From assembly GCA_041781135.1 (NCBI GenBank), contig JBHAZV010000020.1, forward strand, positions 81,562 to 145,561: 64,000 nucleotides of DNA. Direction: 5' to 3'. Below the pieces are notes generated by a model. The model ran no database searches, was not told where the DNA came from, and saw nothing but the letters and a program-made list of their open reading frames with translations. Numbering within the stretch: position 1 is the stretch's first letter; the number at the start of each line of letters is the position of its first letter. Position numbers and translations under genes: made by a program. The stretch comes from JAUMXJ01 sp041781135 (GTDB lineage Bacteria; Bacillota; Clostridia; Peptostreptococcales; Acidaminobacteraceae). Shown piece after piece: positions 26,784 to 34,255 of this stretch.

Positions 26784-27467
26784 ATGTTAAATTCAATTTT
26801 TGGAACAACAACTACAGAAATCACAATCAGCATTACAAATCTTATATATGTACTTGCTGCAGCATTTGCATTCGGAATAGCTATCAGCCTTGTACATAGG
26901 AAAACACAAAAAAATGGCGCATCGCAGAGCTTCTCGCTGACATTGGCGGTACTGCCGGCGGTGGTGGCGGTGATTATACTCTTGGTGGGAAGTAATATAG
27001 CAAGAGCATTCTCGCTTGCGGGTGCGTTCTCGATTATAAGGTTCAGAAGCGCTCCGGGAGATTCGAAGGACATAACATATGTGCTGTTCTCAATGGCGGT
27101 GGGACTTGCAACAGGCATGGGCTTTCTGGCATACGCGGCGGCGATAACAGCGGCATTTGGCGGTGTGATGCTGGCGCTCGAACTGATTAACTTTGGCGGC
27201 TCAAAAGGAAGTGTTCGAACTCTTAAGATCAGTGTTCCCGAAAATCTCAATTATGAAACCGAATTTACAGGTGTGTTTGGAGAGTTTTTATCAAGCAGTA
27301 AATTGCATAGAGTCAGAACGACAGATCTCGGCAGCCTTTATGAAGCGATGTATGTAGTAGAGCTCAAACCAACTGTCAGCGAAAAGGAATTTATTGACAA
27401 ATTAAGATGTATTAACGGCAATTTACCTATAAGTTTAATAAGCAAAACGCCTACAGGCGAATTTTAA
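26784..27467 (+). CDS. DUF4956 membrane protein
   Basis: The protein has 227 residues. Four hydrophobic segments lie in the first 140 residues, including the conserved ARAFSLAGAFSIIRFRSAPGDSKDI block between helices that marks the DUF4956 family (written here in part). The C-terminal 85 residues form a soluble alpha/beta domain with the look of an ACT-like ligand-binding fold. AAGGAGG is just ahead of the ATG, 27 nt after the VTC-domain gene. This pairing of VTC and DUF4956 genes is common in bacteria, which suggests a joint membrane function, perhaps polyphosphate or anionic polymer handling, but none is proven. Confidence 0.87.
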   Translation: MLNSIFGTTTTEITISITNLIYVLAAAFAFGIAISLVHRKTQKNGASQSFSLTLAVLPAVVAVIILLVGSNIARAFSLAGAFSIIRFRSAPGDSKDITYVLFSMAVGLATGMGFLAYAAAITAAFGGVMLALELINFGGSKGSVRTLKISVPENLNYETEFTGVFGEFLSSSKLHRVRTTDLGSLYEAMYVVELKPTVSEKEFIDKLRCINGNLPISLISKTPTGEF

Positions 27468-27480
27468 GGAGGATTAAATT

Positions 27481-28878
27481 ATGAAAAAAGTTATTTTAGC
27501 TATGGTTTTAGCAGCGGCAATGATTTTGAATATGGTGGCTTGTTCGCCGCAGCAGAGCCTGAGCACGGCTCCGGCAACCAACGAGGTAAGTCAGGGAGGC
27601 GCAACATCCGGCACAACGGTTAATGCAAATTCTGACGGTACAATCATCAGTTTAGAAAGCGGCGGCGCCACAGTCAGCGGCACTGGGGCAGCAGTGAGCG
27701 GAAATGTTGTCACTATCACAGCGGCAGGTAAGTACTATGTAAGCGGCACACTCGATGACGGCGCGATAAAGATTGATGCTTCAAGCGCGGACGAAGTTGA
27801 AATCGTACTTAATGGAGCAAGCATTACAAATAAGACGGGCGCGCCGATTTATGCAATGCAGAGCGCTTTGCTCACAGTAACTCTTGCCGACGGCAGCACA
27901 AATTACCTTAAGGATGGAGGCAGCTCGTTCGTATACGTGGATTCGGTTGAAGAAGAACCAAATGCGGCGCTGTTCAGCAAGGACGATATTGTGATTAGAG
28001 GAAATGGCGAACTCATAATCGAAGGAGGTTTTAATAATGGAATCACAGGTAAGGACAATCTCAGCATAACAGGCGGCAGTATTTCGATCACCGCTGCAAA
28101 TCATGGAATCCGCGGCAACGATACATTGAGCATCAGCGGCGGCAGCATCGTGATAGATGCCGGAGACGACGGTATAAATTCAAAGGGCATCATTGAAGTG
28201 TCGGGAGGGACTATAAGCATCTCGTGTGCGGATGACGGAGTTAAATCCGACGGCGACATTACAGTGAGCGGCGGCGTAATCAATGTTCAAAAGTCGTACG
28301 AAGGTATCGAAGCGGCTCATATATACCAGACAGGGGGCGTAATAAATATCGCAGCTTCCGATGACGCGCTCAATGCTTCTGAAAGCGGAACCGCCACTGT
28401 CAGCATACCCGGTGTGGCGAGCGATGTATCAATTGCAATAACAGGCGGTGAACTCAGTTTTGTATCAGGAGGTGATGGAATCGATTCAAATGGCAGTATC
28501 AGCGTGTCGGGCGGATATGTTCGGGCATTTATCAGTTCGAGCCCTGACAATGGAGCGATAGATGCGGATGGCAGCATTTCGATGACAGGCGGTACAGTGG
28601 TTTACGGGGGTTCCGGAACGGGTTATACAGCTTCGAGCGGGCAGTATGTGTATATTTCCCAAGCTCTGGCGGCAGGCTCGGAAATAATTGTAAAGAAAGG
28701 AGGAAGTGAAGTAATATCGTTTAAGGTGCCAGTAAATGTGAGCACTCTGGCAGTATATTCGCCTGATATAGTCAGCGGCGAACAGTACGACGTTTACAGT
28801 GGAGGACAGTTGGTGCAGACTGTCACAGCTGGACAGGGCGGAGGGACGATGAGTCCCGGCGGACACAGGGGGAGGTGA
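27481..28878 (+). CDS. Carbohydrate-binding-domain lipoprotein (DUF4353)
   Basis: The protein has 465 residues. A lipoprotein signal sequence ends in the lipobox NMVAC with C21, so the mature protein is tethered outside the membrane. From about residue 75 to 400 the chain consists of short beta turns of the type DGI(N/K)SxG-xIxVSGG-xIxI, a right-handed beta-helix as in DUF4353 (carbohydrate-binding domain-containing) proteins. The tail is Gly-rich. AAGGAGG precedes the ATG. It is the last gene of the VTC/DUF4956 unit, 13 nt after DUF4956. A role in binding an exported polymer on the cell surface is plausible but not shown. Confidence 0.85.
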   Translation: MKKVILAMVLAAAMILNMVACSPQQSLSTAPATNEVSQGGATSGTTVNANSDGTIISLESGGATVSGTGAAVSGNVVTITAAGKYYVSGTLDDGAIKIDASSADEVEIVLNGASITNKTGAPIYAMQSALLTVTLADGSTNYLKDGGSSFVYVDSVEEEPNAALFSKDDIVIRGNGELIIEGGFNNGITGKDNLSITGGSISITAANHGIRGNDTLSISGGSIVIDAGDDGINSKGIIEVSGGTISISCADDGVKSDGDITVSGGVINVQKSYEGIEAAHIYQTGGVINIAASDDALNASESGTATVSIPGVASDVSIAITGGELSFVSGGDGIDSNGSISVSGGYVRAFISSSPDNGAIDADGSISMTGGTVVYGGSGTGYTASSGQYVYISQALAAGSEIIVKKGGSEVISFKVPVNVSTLAVYSPDIVSGEQYDVYSGGQLVQTVTAGQGGGTMSPGGHRGR

Positions 28879-28994
28879 AAGAGAGAATAAATTTAAATTT
28901 GTTAATAATTAAAAACTTATACATCAACAAAAACAGAATTCATACACAAACATATGCTATAATTACAATATTAACAAAGTTATAAGGAGTTAGT

Positions 28995-29912
28995 ATGAAA
29001 AGGTTGATAACAAGAAGCGATTTTGACGGTCTGGTCTGCGCGATGATACTTAAGGAGTTGAAATTGATAGACGATATTAAGTTCGTTCATCCAAAGGATA
29101 TGCAGGACGGGCTTGTCGAAGTGAGTCAAGAAGATATTTCCACCAATTTGCCGTATGTGGAGGGAATAGGACTTGCGTTTGATCACCATTTGAGCGAGAC
29201 GGAGAGGGTTGCTTCGTCTAAACAGAATCATATTATAGACCCGAATGCGCCTTCCGCGGCGAGAGTAGTTTATGAATATTATAAAAAACTTGGATATGAT
29301 CTCGGCAGGATTTCGGATGAGATAATGGTGGCTGTCGACAAGGCTGATTCTGCAAATTACACCCTTGACGAAGTGCTTAATCCGAGTGGCTGGACGCTGA
29401 TGAACTACATTATGGACGCGCGCACCGGACTTGGAAGATTTAGGGATTTTACAGTTTCAAATTATCAGCTTATGATGAAGCTTATTGATTTCTGCCTTGA
29501 CCACACTGTGGAGGAAGTTTTAATGCTTCCGGATGTCAAGGAGCGAGTGGATTTTTATTTTGAACAGCAGGAGCTTTTCAAGAAGCAACTGGAAAGGGTT
29601 CATCAGATGCACGGGAGCGTGGTCGTGCTGCCGCTAAAAGATGAAGAAGTGATACATGCTGGCAATCGATTTATGGTTTATGCGATGTTCCCTCAGGCGG
29701 AAGTCTCGATTCATGTTATGTGGGGGCTCAAAAAACAGAATACTGTCTTAACCATCGGAAAATCGATTATAAACAGGAGTTCAAATGCAAATATCGGCGA
29801 AATATGTCTAAAGTACGGCGGCGGCGGACATATGAACGCAGGTACATGCCAGGTCTCTCATGAAAAAGCTGACGAGGTGCTGGCGGAGATTATAGAACTT
29901 TTAAATAAATAG
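28995..29912 (+). CDS. DHH-family phosphoesterase
   Basis: The protein has 305 residues. Catalytic motifs of the DHH superfamily are present in order: RSDFDGLVCA at 7-16, FDHH near 64, and VDKADSAN near 112. The C-terminal DHHA1 domain ends with GGGGHMNAGTC. Relatives include NrnA-type nanoRNases, pApA phosphodiesterases and exopolyphosphatases. The DFDG motif and single-domain layout resemble the exopolyphosphatase-related group. Placed right after the VTC-domain cluster it might act on polyphosphate, but that is inference. TGCTATAAT at 28955-28963 is a good extended -10 promoter, and AAGGAG precedes the ATG. Confidence 0.88.
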   Translation: MKRLITRSDFDGLVCAMILKELKLIDDIKFVHPKDMQDGLVEVSQEDISTNLPYVEGIGLAFDHHLSETERVASSKQNHIIDPNAPSAARVVYEYYKKLGYDLGRISDEIMVAVDKADSANYTLDEVLNPSGWTLMNYIMDARTGLGRFRDFTVSNYQLMMKLIDFCLDHTVEEVLMLPDVKERVDFYFEQQELFKKQLERVHQMHGSVVVLPLKDEEVIHAGNRFMVYAMFPQAEVSIHVMWGLKKQNTVLTIGKSIINRSSNANIGEICLKYGGGGHMNAGTCQVSHEKADEVLAEIIELLNK

Positions 29913-29958
29913 ACCGATAATAAATAGACCGTCAGCATCATAACAGCGCTGGCTTTGT

Positions 29959-29997
29959 AAGCGAAATCCTCGGCTTAGTATGGATTTCGCTTAATTT
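29959..29997 (+). terminator. Terminator after the DHH phosphoesterase gene
   Basis: AAGCGAAATCC (29959-29969) and GGATTTCGCTT (29982-29992) form a perfect 11-bp stem with a 12-nt loop, followed by AATTTTTG. It is about 50 nt after the gene's stop. Confidence 0.8.
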
Positions 29998-30101
29998 TTG
30001 CGCTTGTTTTTATATTTGAATAAATTTGCTATGGGTCTTCATACGAAATTCATATCGGCGGTGTAGAATACAGGACGAAAACAAAATATGCAGGAGGAAC
30101 T

Positions 30102-30779
30102 ATGGCAAGAGTGCTTTTGCTCGAAGATGAAAAGGTCATACGGGAGGTGCTTGCAGAGTACATAAAAATGGCCGGCTACGAGGTAGACGAGGCGGACAAT
30201 GGGAATGCTGCGCTAAATTTGCTCGCTGCCAAGGAATACGACATAGCCGTTCTGGATATTATGGTTCCTGGTGTAAACGGCATCGAAGTGCTTAGAAGGA
30301 TTAGAGCCGGAGGTTTCAATCCTGGAATGGGCGTGCTGATGCTGACGGCGATAGACGATATACCTTCGCAGGTCGAGGCTTTTAATGCGTATGCTGATGA
30401 CTATATCATAAAGCCTGTTTCCCCGATTATATTGCTGAAGCGCATCGAAACAGTTCTCAGGCGTACGGCTTCCGAGCAGGCAAGCGTGCTTGAAAGGCGT
30501 GGGCTCAGGCTCGATAAAACAGGATTTCGGCTGAGCTTCCGCGGCGAAAATATTCCATTTACGCTCAGCGAATTTCTGATACTTCAGCAGCTTATGGAGA
30601 ATGAGGGCCGCGTACTTTCAAGGGAACAGCTGATTATGGGAGCGTTTAATGAGGATTACATGGGCGGCGACAGAATAATAGACGCACATATAAAAAACAT
30701 CAGAAAAAAATTACCGATGAATTGTATAAAAACCATCATCGGCATTGGTTATAGTTTTTCGGTGGAGGCAGGGGAATGA
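30102..30779 (+). CDS. OmpR-family response regulator of the ABC-2 transporter operon
   Basis: The protein has 225 residues. The receiver domain has E8/D9, phosphoacceptor D52 in VLDIMVPG, T in MLTAIDD and K in IIKPVSP. A winged-helix DNA-binding domain (about 130-222) has PFTLSEFLILQQL and RVLSREQLI. AGGAGG precedes the ATG. The stop overlaps the kinase start by 4 nt. The stretch at about residues 124-158 is what reappears, degenerate, at 47803-47908, so a paralogue of this gene once lay beyond the giant SLH gene. Confidence 0.93.
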   Translation: MARVLLLEDEKVIREVLAEYIKMAGYEVDEADNGNAALNLLAAKEYDIAVLDIMVPGVNGIEVLRRIRAGGFNPGMGVLMLTAIDDIPSQVEAFNAYADDYIIKPVSPIILLKRIETVLRRTASEQASVLERRGLRLDKTGFRLSFRGENIPFTLSEFLILQQLMENEGRVLSREQLIMGAFNEDYMGGDRIIDAHIKNIRKKLPMNCIKTIIGIGYSFSVEAGE

Positions 30780-32383
30780 AGCTCAGAAACAGGACGCTGA
30801 TTTATGGGATTTTTCTTGGGTTAAGCGTTATAACGCTTTTGATGTCGTACATGTTCTTTCTTTTGCCGCCGCTTTATGTGGCGGAGAAAGAGGAACAAAA
30901 TCGAACCGCTGCAATAGAATTTCACAGAAATGTGCTTAGTACCGAGGGCGATTCTGCAAGCTCTAATCCCGGAGTCGGAGCAATCGGGCAGGCGTTCTGG
31001 CTTGTTACGGATAAAGATTCAGATATGATCAGGGTTGGAACAATGTTCGGCAATGGGCAGATAACTATAAAAGATGAACGAGTGCTTGCGCTGTACAGGC
31101 AAATGTATGGATTGATGGATTCGATGAAGCTCAGAGATTCTTTTAGCAGTGAAGGAGAAGGCGGCAGCAGGTTTTTGGACAGTCAAAAGCTGAAAGCGGA
31201 ATTTGAGGAATGTGCAGTAAATTTTGGAAAAATTATGCAGGAATACAGCAGCAGTATGGCGGAGCGCGCGCCGTTTTTAATCACATTTGAAAGCAATACA
31301 GACGGAGATTTGTTCAGCGCGTCAGAGAGCAGTTTTGAGGTTATAGGAAGGAATACGCTGTTTTTGGAGCTTAAGACTTCGGATAAGCGCACTGCGGATT
31401 ACCTGGTATATGTCGCTGTCAGCAGGATTGGAGAAAGGTTTTATATAACTGTCGTCAGCGCGATAACACCTCGTGTAAATGATATACAGCCCGTTATTAC
31501 AGGCAGTCTGCCGATGATACTGCTCTCTGTGCTCGCGCTTGTGCTGATAAGTTCGTTTATTTATTCGGGACTTTTAATAAGGCCTATAGAGCGGATTCAC
31601 AGATTTACTTCGGACGCCAGGATGCACGGAGCGCCTGTGCCGATGAATATGCGCGGCGGCGACGAGCTTTCGCAGCTTGCAAGGGATGTTGAGTCTATGC
31701 ACAAAAATCTTGTAAAGCAGTACGAGAGGCTTGAGGCGGAGTCGAGGGGGCGCGAGGTATTCCTGAGAGCGTCGTCGCATCGGCTCAAAACTCCGCTTGC
31801 AGCCGCGCTGCTGCTTGTGGATGGCATGCAGAATAATATCGGCAAGTATGCCGACCGCGACGAATATTTGCCGGTGCTGAGGGAACAGCTGACGGATGTG
31901 CGAAGAATGATAGAAAGGATACTGTTTATAAACAGAAGAAGTTATGAGCAAAATATTGTAAAAATGCAGCTGCGCCCTGCCATAGAAAATATTCTGGAAA
32001 AGATGAAGATTCAGATTATGGATCGCGGACTCTTGTGCCGCGTCGAAGGAGACGGGGAAATAATGGCTGATGACGAGCTCATGATTCATATTTTAGACAA
32101 TCTTATTCAAAATGCGCTGCAGTATACCGGCGAAGGGGGCTTAATAGCCGTAGAGATAAGAGATGGAGGTTTTTTGATGAAAAATTCGCCGGCATCCATT
32201 GAACCGACGCTGCTGGCAAGCGTCAAAGAGCCATTTGTGTCAGGAGCAGAATCGAAAGGTAGCGGTCTTGGTTTATATATTGCAGATTATTTTGCCCGGC
32301 TTATGGGGCTTACGCTTGAAATAGAGAGCAGCAATAACGAAGTTGAAATAAGTGTTAAAAAATACCAAAAATATAAGGAGTAA
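30776..32383 (+). CDS. Membrane sensor histidine kinase
   Basis: The protein has 535 residues. An N-terminal helix (about 8-32), a large external sensor region (about 33-240), a second helix (about 243-265) and a HAMP-like linker lead to the H box SSHRLKTPLAA with H335, where the usual HELRTPL is replaced by HRLKTPL. ATP-site motifs follow: N box (ILDNLIQNALQYT) and G2 (SKGSGLGLYI); the G1 region is reduced. It overlaps the regulator upstream (ATGA) and is 2 nt from the ABC ATPase gene, so signal sensing and transporter expression are linked. Confidence 0.9.
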   Translation: MKLRNRTLIYGIFLGLSVITLLMSYMFFLLPPLYVAEKEEQNRTAAIEFHRNVLSTEGDSASSNPGVGAIGQAFWLVTDKDSDMIRVGTMFGNGQITIKDERVLALYRQMYGLMDSMKLRDSFSSEGEGGSRFLDSQKLKAEFEECAVNFGKIMQEYSSSMAERAPFLITFESNTDGDLFSASESSFEVIGRNTLFLELKTSDKRTADYLVYVAVSRIGERFYITVVSAITPRVNDIQPVITGSLPMILLSVLALVLISSFIYSGLLIRPIERIHRFTSDARMHGAPVPMNMRGGDELSQLARDVESMHKNLVKQYERLEAESRGREVFLRASSHRLKTPLAAALLLVDGMQNNIGKYADRDEYLPVLREQLTDVRRMIERILFINRRSYEQNIVKMQLRPAIENILEKMKIQIMDRGLLCRVEGDGEIMADDELMIHILDNLIQNALQYTGEGGLIAVEIRDGGFLMKNSPASIEPTLLASVKEPFVSGAESKGSGLGLYIADYFARLMGLTLEIESSNNEVEISVKKYQKYKE

Positions 32384-32385
32384 TA

Positions 32386-33258
32386 ATGCTGACATTAGAA
32401 AATGTAAGGGTGCAGTTTGGGAGCAAGGTCGCTCTCGACTTAAAATCCAAGGTAAAAATCGAAAATGGCGACAAGGTTGGGCTGGTCGGCTCAAACGGTG
32501 CAGGCAAGTCAACTTTGATAAACGCGGTGCTTGGGCTTGTATCATACAGCGGCAGTATCGAAAAATCGATAAATACGCGCGATATAGCCGTGCATCTTCA
32601 GCAGAATGAGTATGTAGAGTACATGAAGGTCGAACATATAATGGAATTGGTGCTCGGCTGTTCGGTAAAAAAGCACGCCAAGGCAATGGAATTAGTCAGG
32701 TTCTTTGATTTTGAAGACAGCCTTAAAAAGAAGTTTAAGGCGCTCTCCGGAGGACAAAAACAGAGGATGACGTTGATACTCGTAATATGCCAGGGCAGCG
32801 CTCTGACAATCTATGATGAGGTGACTTCGGGGCTCGATTTTGAAACCAGGCAGAGGCTGATGGATTTGCTCAGCAGTTGGTACAGCGGTTCGAGCGATAC
32901 ATTGGTTATCGTTTCGCATTACTATGAGGAACTGGAAAGGCTTGCCGACAAGCTGCTCATCTTAGACGAAGGCAAATTGGTGGATTACGGCAAAAAAAAT
33001 GAACTTTTCGAAAAGTATTGTGGCAAGCTTGTGATACTTGCGGATAGAAACGCATTTACGGAGAAGCTTGCAGCACTGCATCCGACTCTTGTTGGAAAAG
33101 GCGACAGGCTGGCGTTCCGCTGCGATGGCGACGCGGACGAGGAGCGCATCACCGGGGCGCTTAGGGAACAGAATATCGACTATATCAGGACACACAGCGA
33201 TATTGAACTTACTATTATCAACGCAAAGGCGTGCAGAAAAGAGGGAGGAATCAAATGA
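32386..33258 (+). CDS. ABC transporter ATP-binding protein
   Basis: The protein has 290 residues. The ATPase domain (1 to about 210) has Walker A GSNGAGKST near 38-46, signature LSGGQKQRM near 122, a Walker B variant LTIYDEVTSGLD and switch SHYYEE. The 80-residue C-terminal extension (from about 211) resembles the tails of ABC-2 export ATPases (CcmA/NatA type). It works with the permease encoded next, whose ATG overlaps the stop here (ATGA). AAGGAG precedes the start. Drug, peptide or polymer export is possible; the cargo is unknown. Confidence 0.9.
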   Translation: MLTLENVRVQFGSKVALDLKSKVKIENGDKVGLVGSNGAGKSTLINAVLGLVSYSGSIEKSINTRDIAVHLQQNEYVEYMKVEHIMELVLGCSVKKHAKAMELVRFFDFEDSLKKKFKALSGGQKQRMTLILVICQGSALTIYDEVTSGLDFETRQRLMDLLSSWYSGSSDTLVIVSHYYEELERLADKLLILDEGKLVDYGKKNELFEKYCGKLVILADRNAFTEKLAALHPTLVGKGDRLAFRCDGDADEERITGALREQNIDYIRTHSDIELTIINAKACRKEGGIK

Positions 33259-34052
33259 CTAAAATAGCTGAAAAACACAGAAAAAAGCTCTCTGCGAGCA
33301 TTCTTTACGAGCTGCGCTGCGCAACCGGGAATTTTTTCTCGATATTTTTCGGGCTTGTATTTCCGATGTTTATGCTGTTTATTATAGGAAAATTTCAGCT
33401 CGGAGATGTGCCGAAGGAGGCGTACGGCGAGGTAATTACTCAGATATTTCTGGCGATGGCTCTTATAATACCGATGGCTATAATGTTTATAGGCTATTCG
33501 GCGGTCTATTCCCAGGAACTTGAGCGCAATTCTCCGCTTAGGCTCGAATTGTTCGGATTTTCTCCAAACAGGATGTTGCTTGCAAGGCTTATAGCATACA
33601 CGATCTTTTTGGTTATATGCCTTGTGATATATACAGTATATGGATTTGCTATGTTTGATATAACGGCTCCCGATGCGGCAGCGGCGGTTATTTCGGCTAT
33701 AATGATGCTCCTGATTTCTACTTTGTTCTTGATACTTGCTCATGCGATAGCATATGCAGTAAGGAAATTTGGAGTCACATACGGTATAACAATGACATTG
33801 TACTTTGTGTTTATGATACTCAGCGGAAGCATGGGGGTCAGCCCGAAATTATTCCCCGAACCGCTTAAGCTTATTGCAAAGCAGCTTCCGATGTATCATA
33901 TTGGCCTTGATGATTTTTATAGTTTTTGGATTGGCGCGGAATACAATGCCGCTCCGCTTGTGCAGTCGTTTTTGGCGTTTGGACTTCTTGTCGTGCTGGT
34001 ATATGTTCTTGCGCTTTACATAAGGAGAAGGAGAGGGAGCGCAAGTCAGTAA
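33255..34052 (+). CDS. ABC-2 type transporter permease
   Basis: The protein has 265 residues from the ATG at 33255, which overlaps the ATPase stop and has GGAGGAATC before it. Six hydrophobic segments are visible (about 27-47, 62-85, 105-130, 135-160, 165-185 and 228-250), matching the ABC-2 membrane fold. The short Arg-rich C-terminus (RRRRG) is cytoplasmic. With the ATPase upstream it makes a two-component exporter under control of the kinase/regulator pair in the same operon. A strong terminator follows. Confidence 0.85.
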   Translation: MTKIAEKHRKKLSASILYELRCATGNFFSIFFGLVFPMFMLFIIGKFQLGDVPKEAYGEVITQIFLAMALIIPMAIMFIGYSAVYSQELERNSPLRLELFGFSPNRMLLARLIAYTIFLVICLVIYTVYGFAMFDITAPDAAAAVISAIMMLLISTLFLILAHAIAYAVRKFGVTYGITMTLYFVFMILSGSMGVSPKLFPEPLKLIAKQLPMYHIGLDDFYSFWIGAEYNAAPLVQSFLAFGLLVVLVYVLALYIRRRRGSASQ

Positions 34053-34128
34053 GAGCATTGCTTCCGGTGAGAGATGTTCCAGCGCTGCAAACTAATAAAT
34101 CCGGCAACAGTCACTTTGCTTTTACGAA

Positions 34129-34178
34129 CCCGGGCGGCGTGAAGTCGTCCGGGAATTTATTATTGTTTTTTTTTTTTT
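34129..34178 (+). terminator. Terminator with long T tract after the ABC-2 operon
   Basis: CCCGGGCGGC (34129-34138) pairs with GTCGTCCGGG (34144-34153), 10 bp with two G-U pairs and a GTGAA loop. A run of 13 T residues follows at 34166-34178. The T run ends 77 nt before the next start codon, so it also lies in the promoter region of the GGDEF/EAL gene. Confidence 0.75.
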
Positions 34179-34255
34179 GAACAATTTATCGCATATAAGT
34201 GATATATATGGTACAATATGTTCGATTAAATGCCATTTCAGCGTGTGGAGGTAGA

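Noticed and set aside
26567..27250. Minus-strand frame of 227 codons opposite the DUF4956 gene
   Set aside because: It is antisense to a conserved membrane protein gene and spans the boundary of two plus-strand genes.
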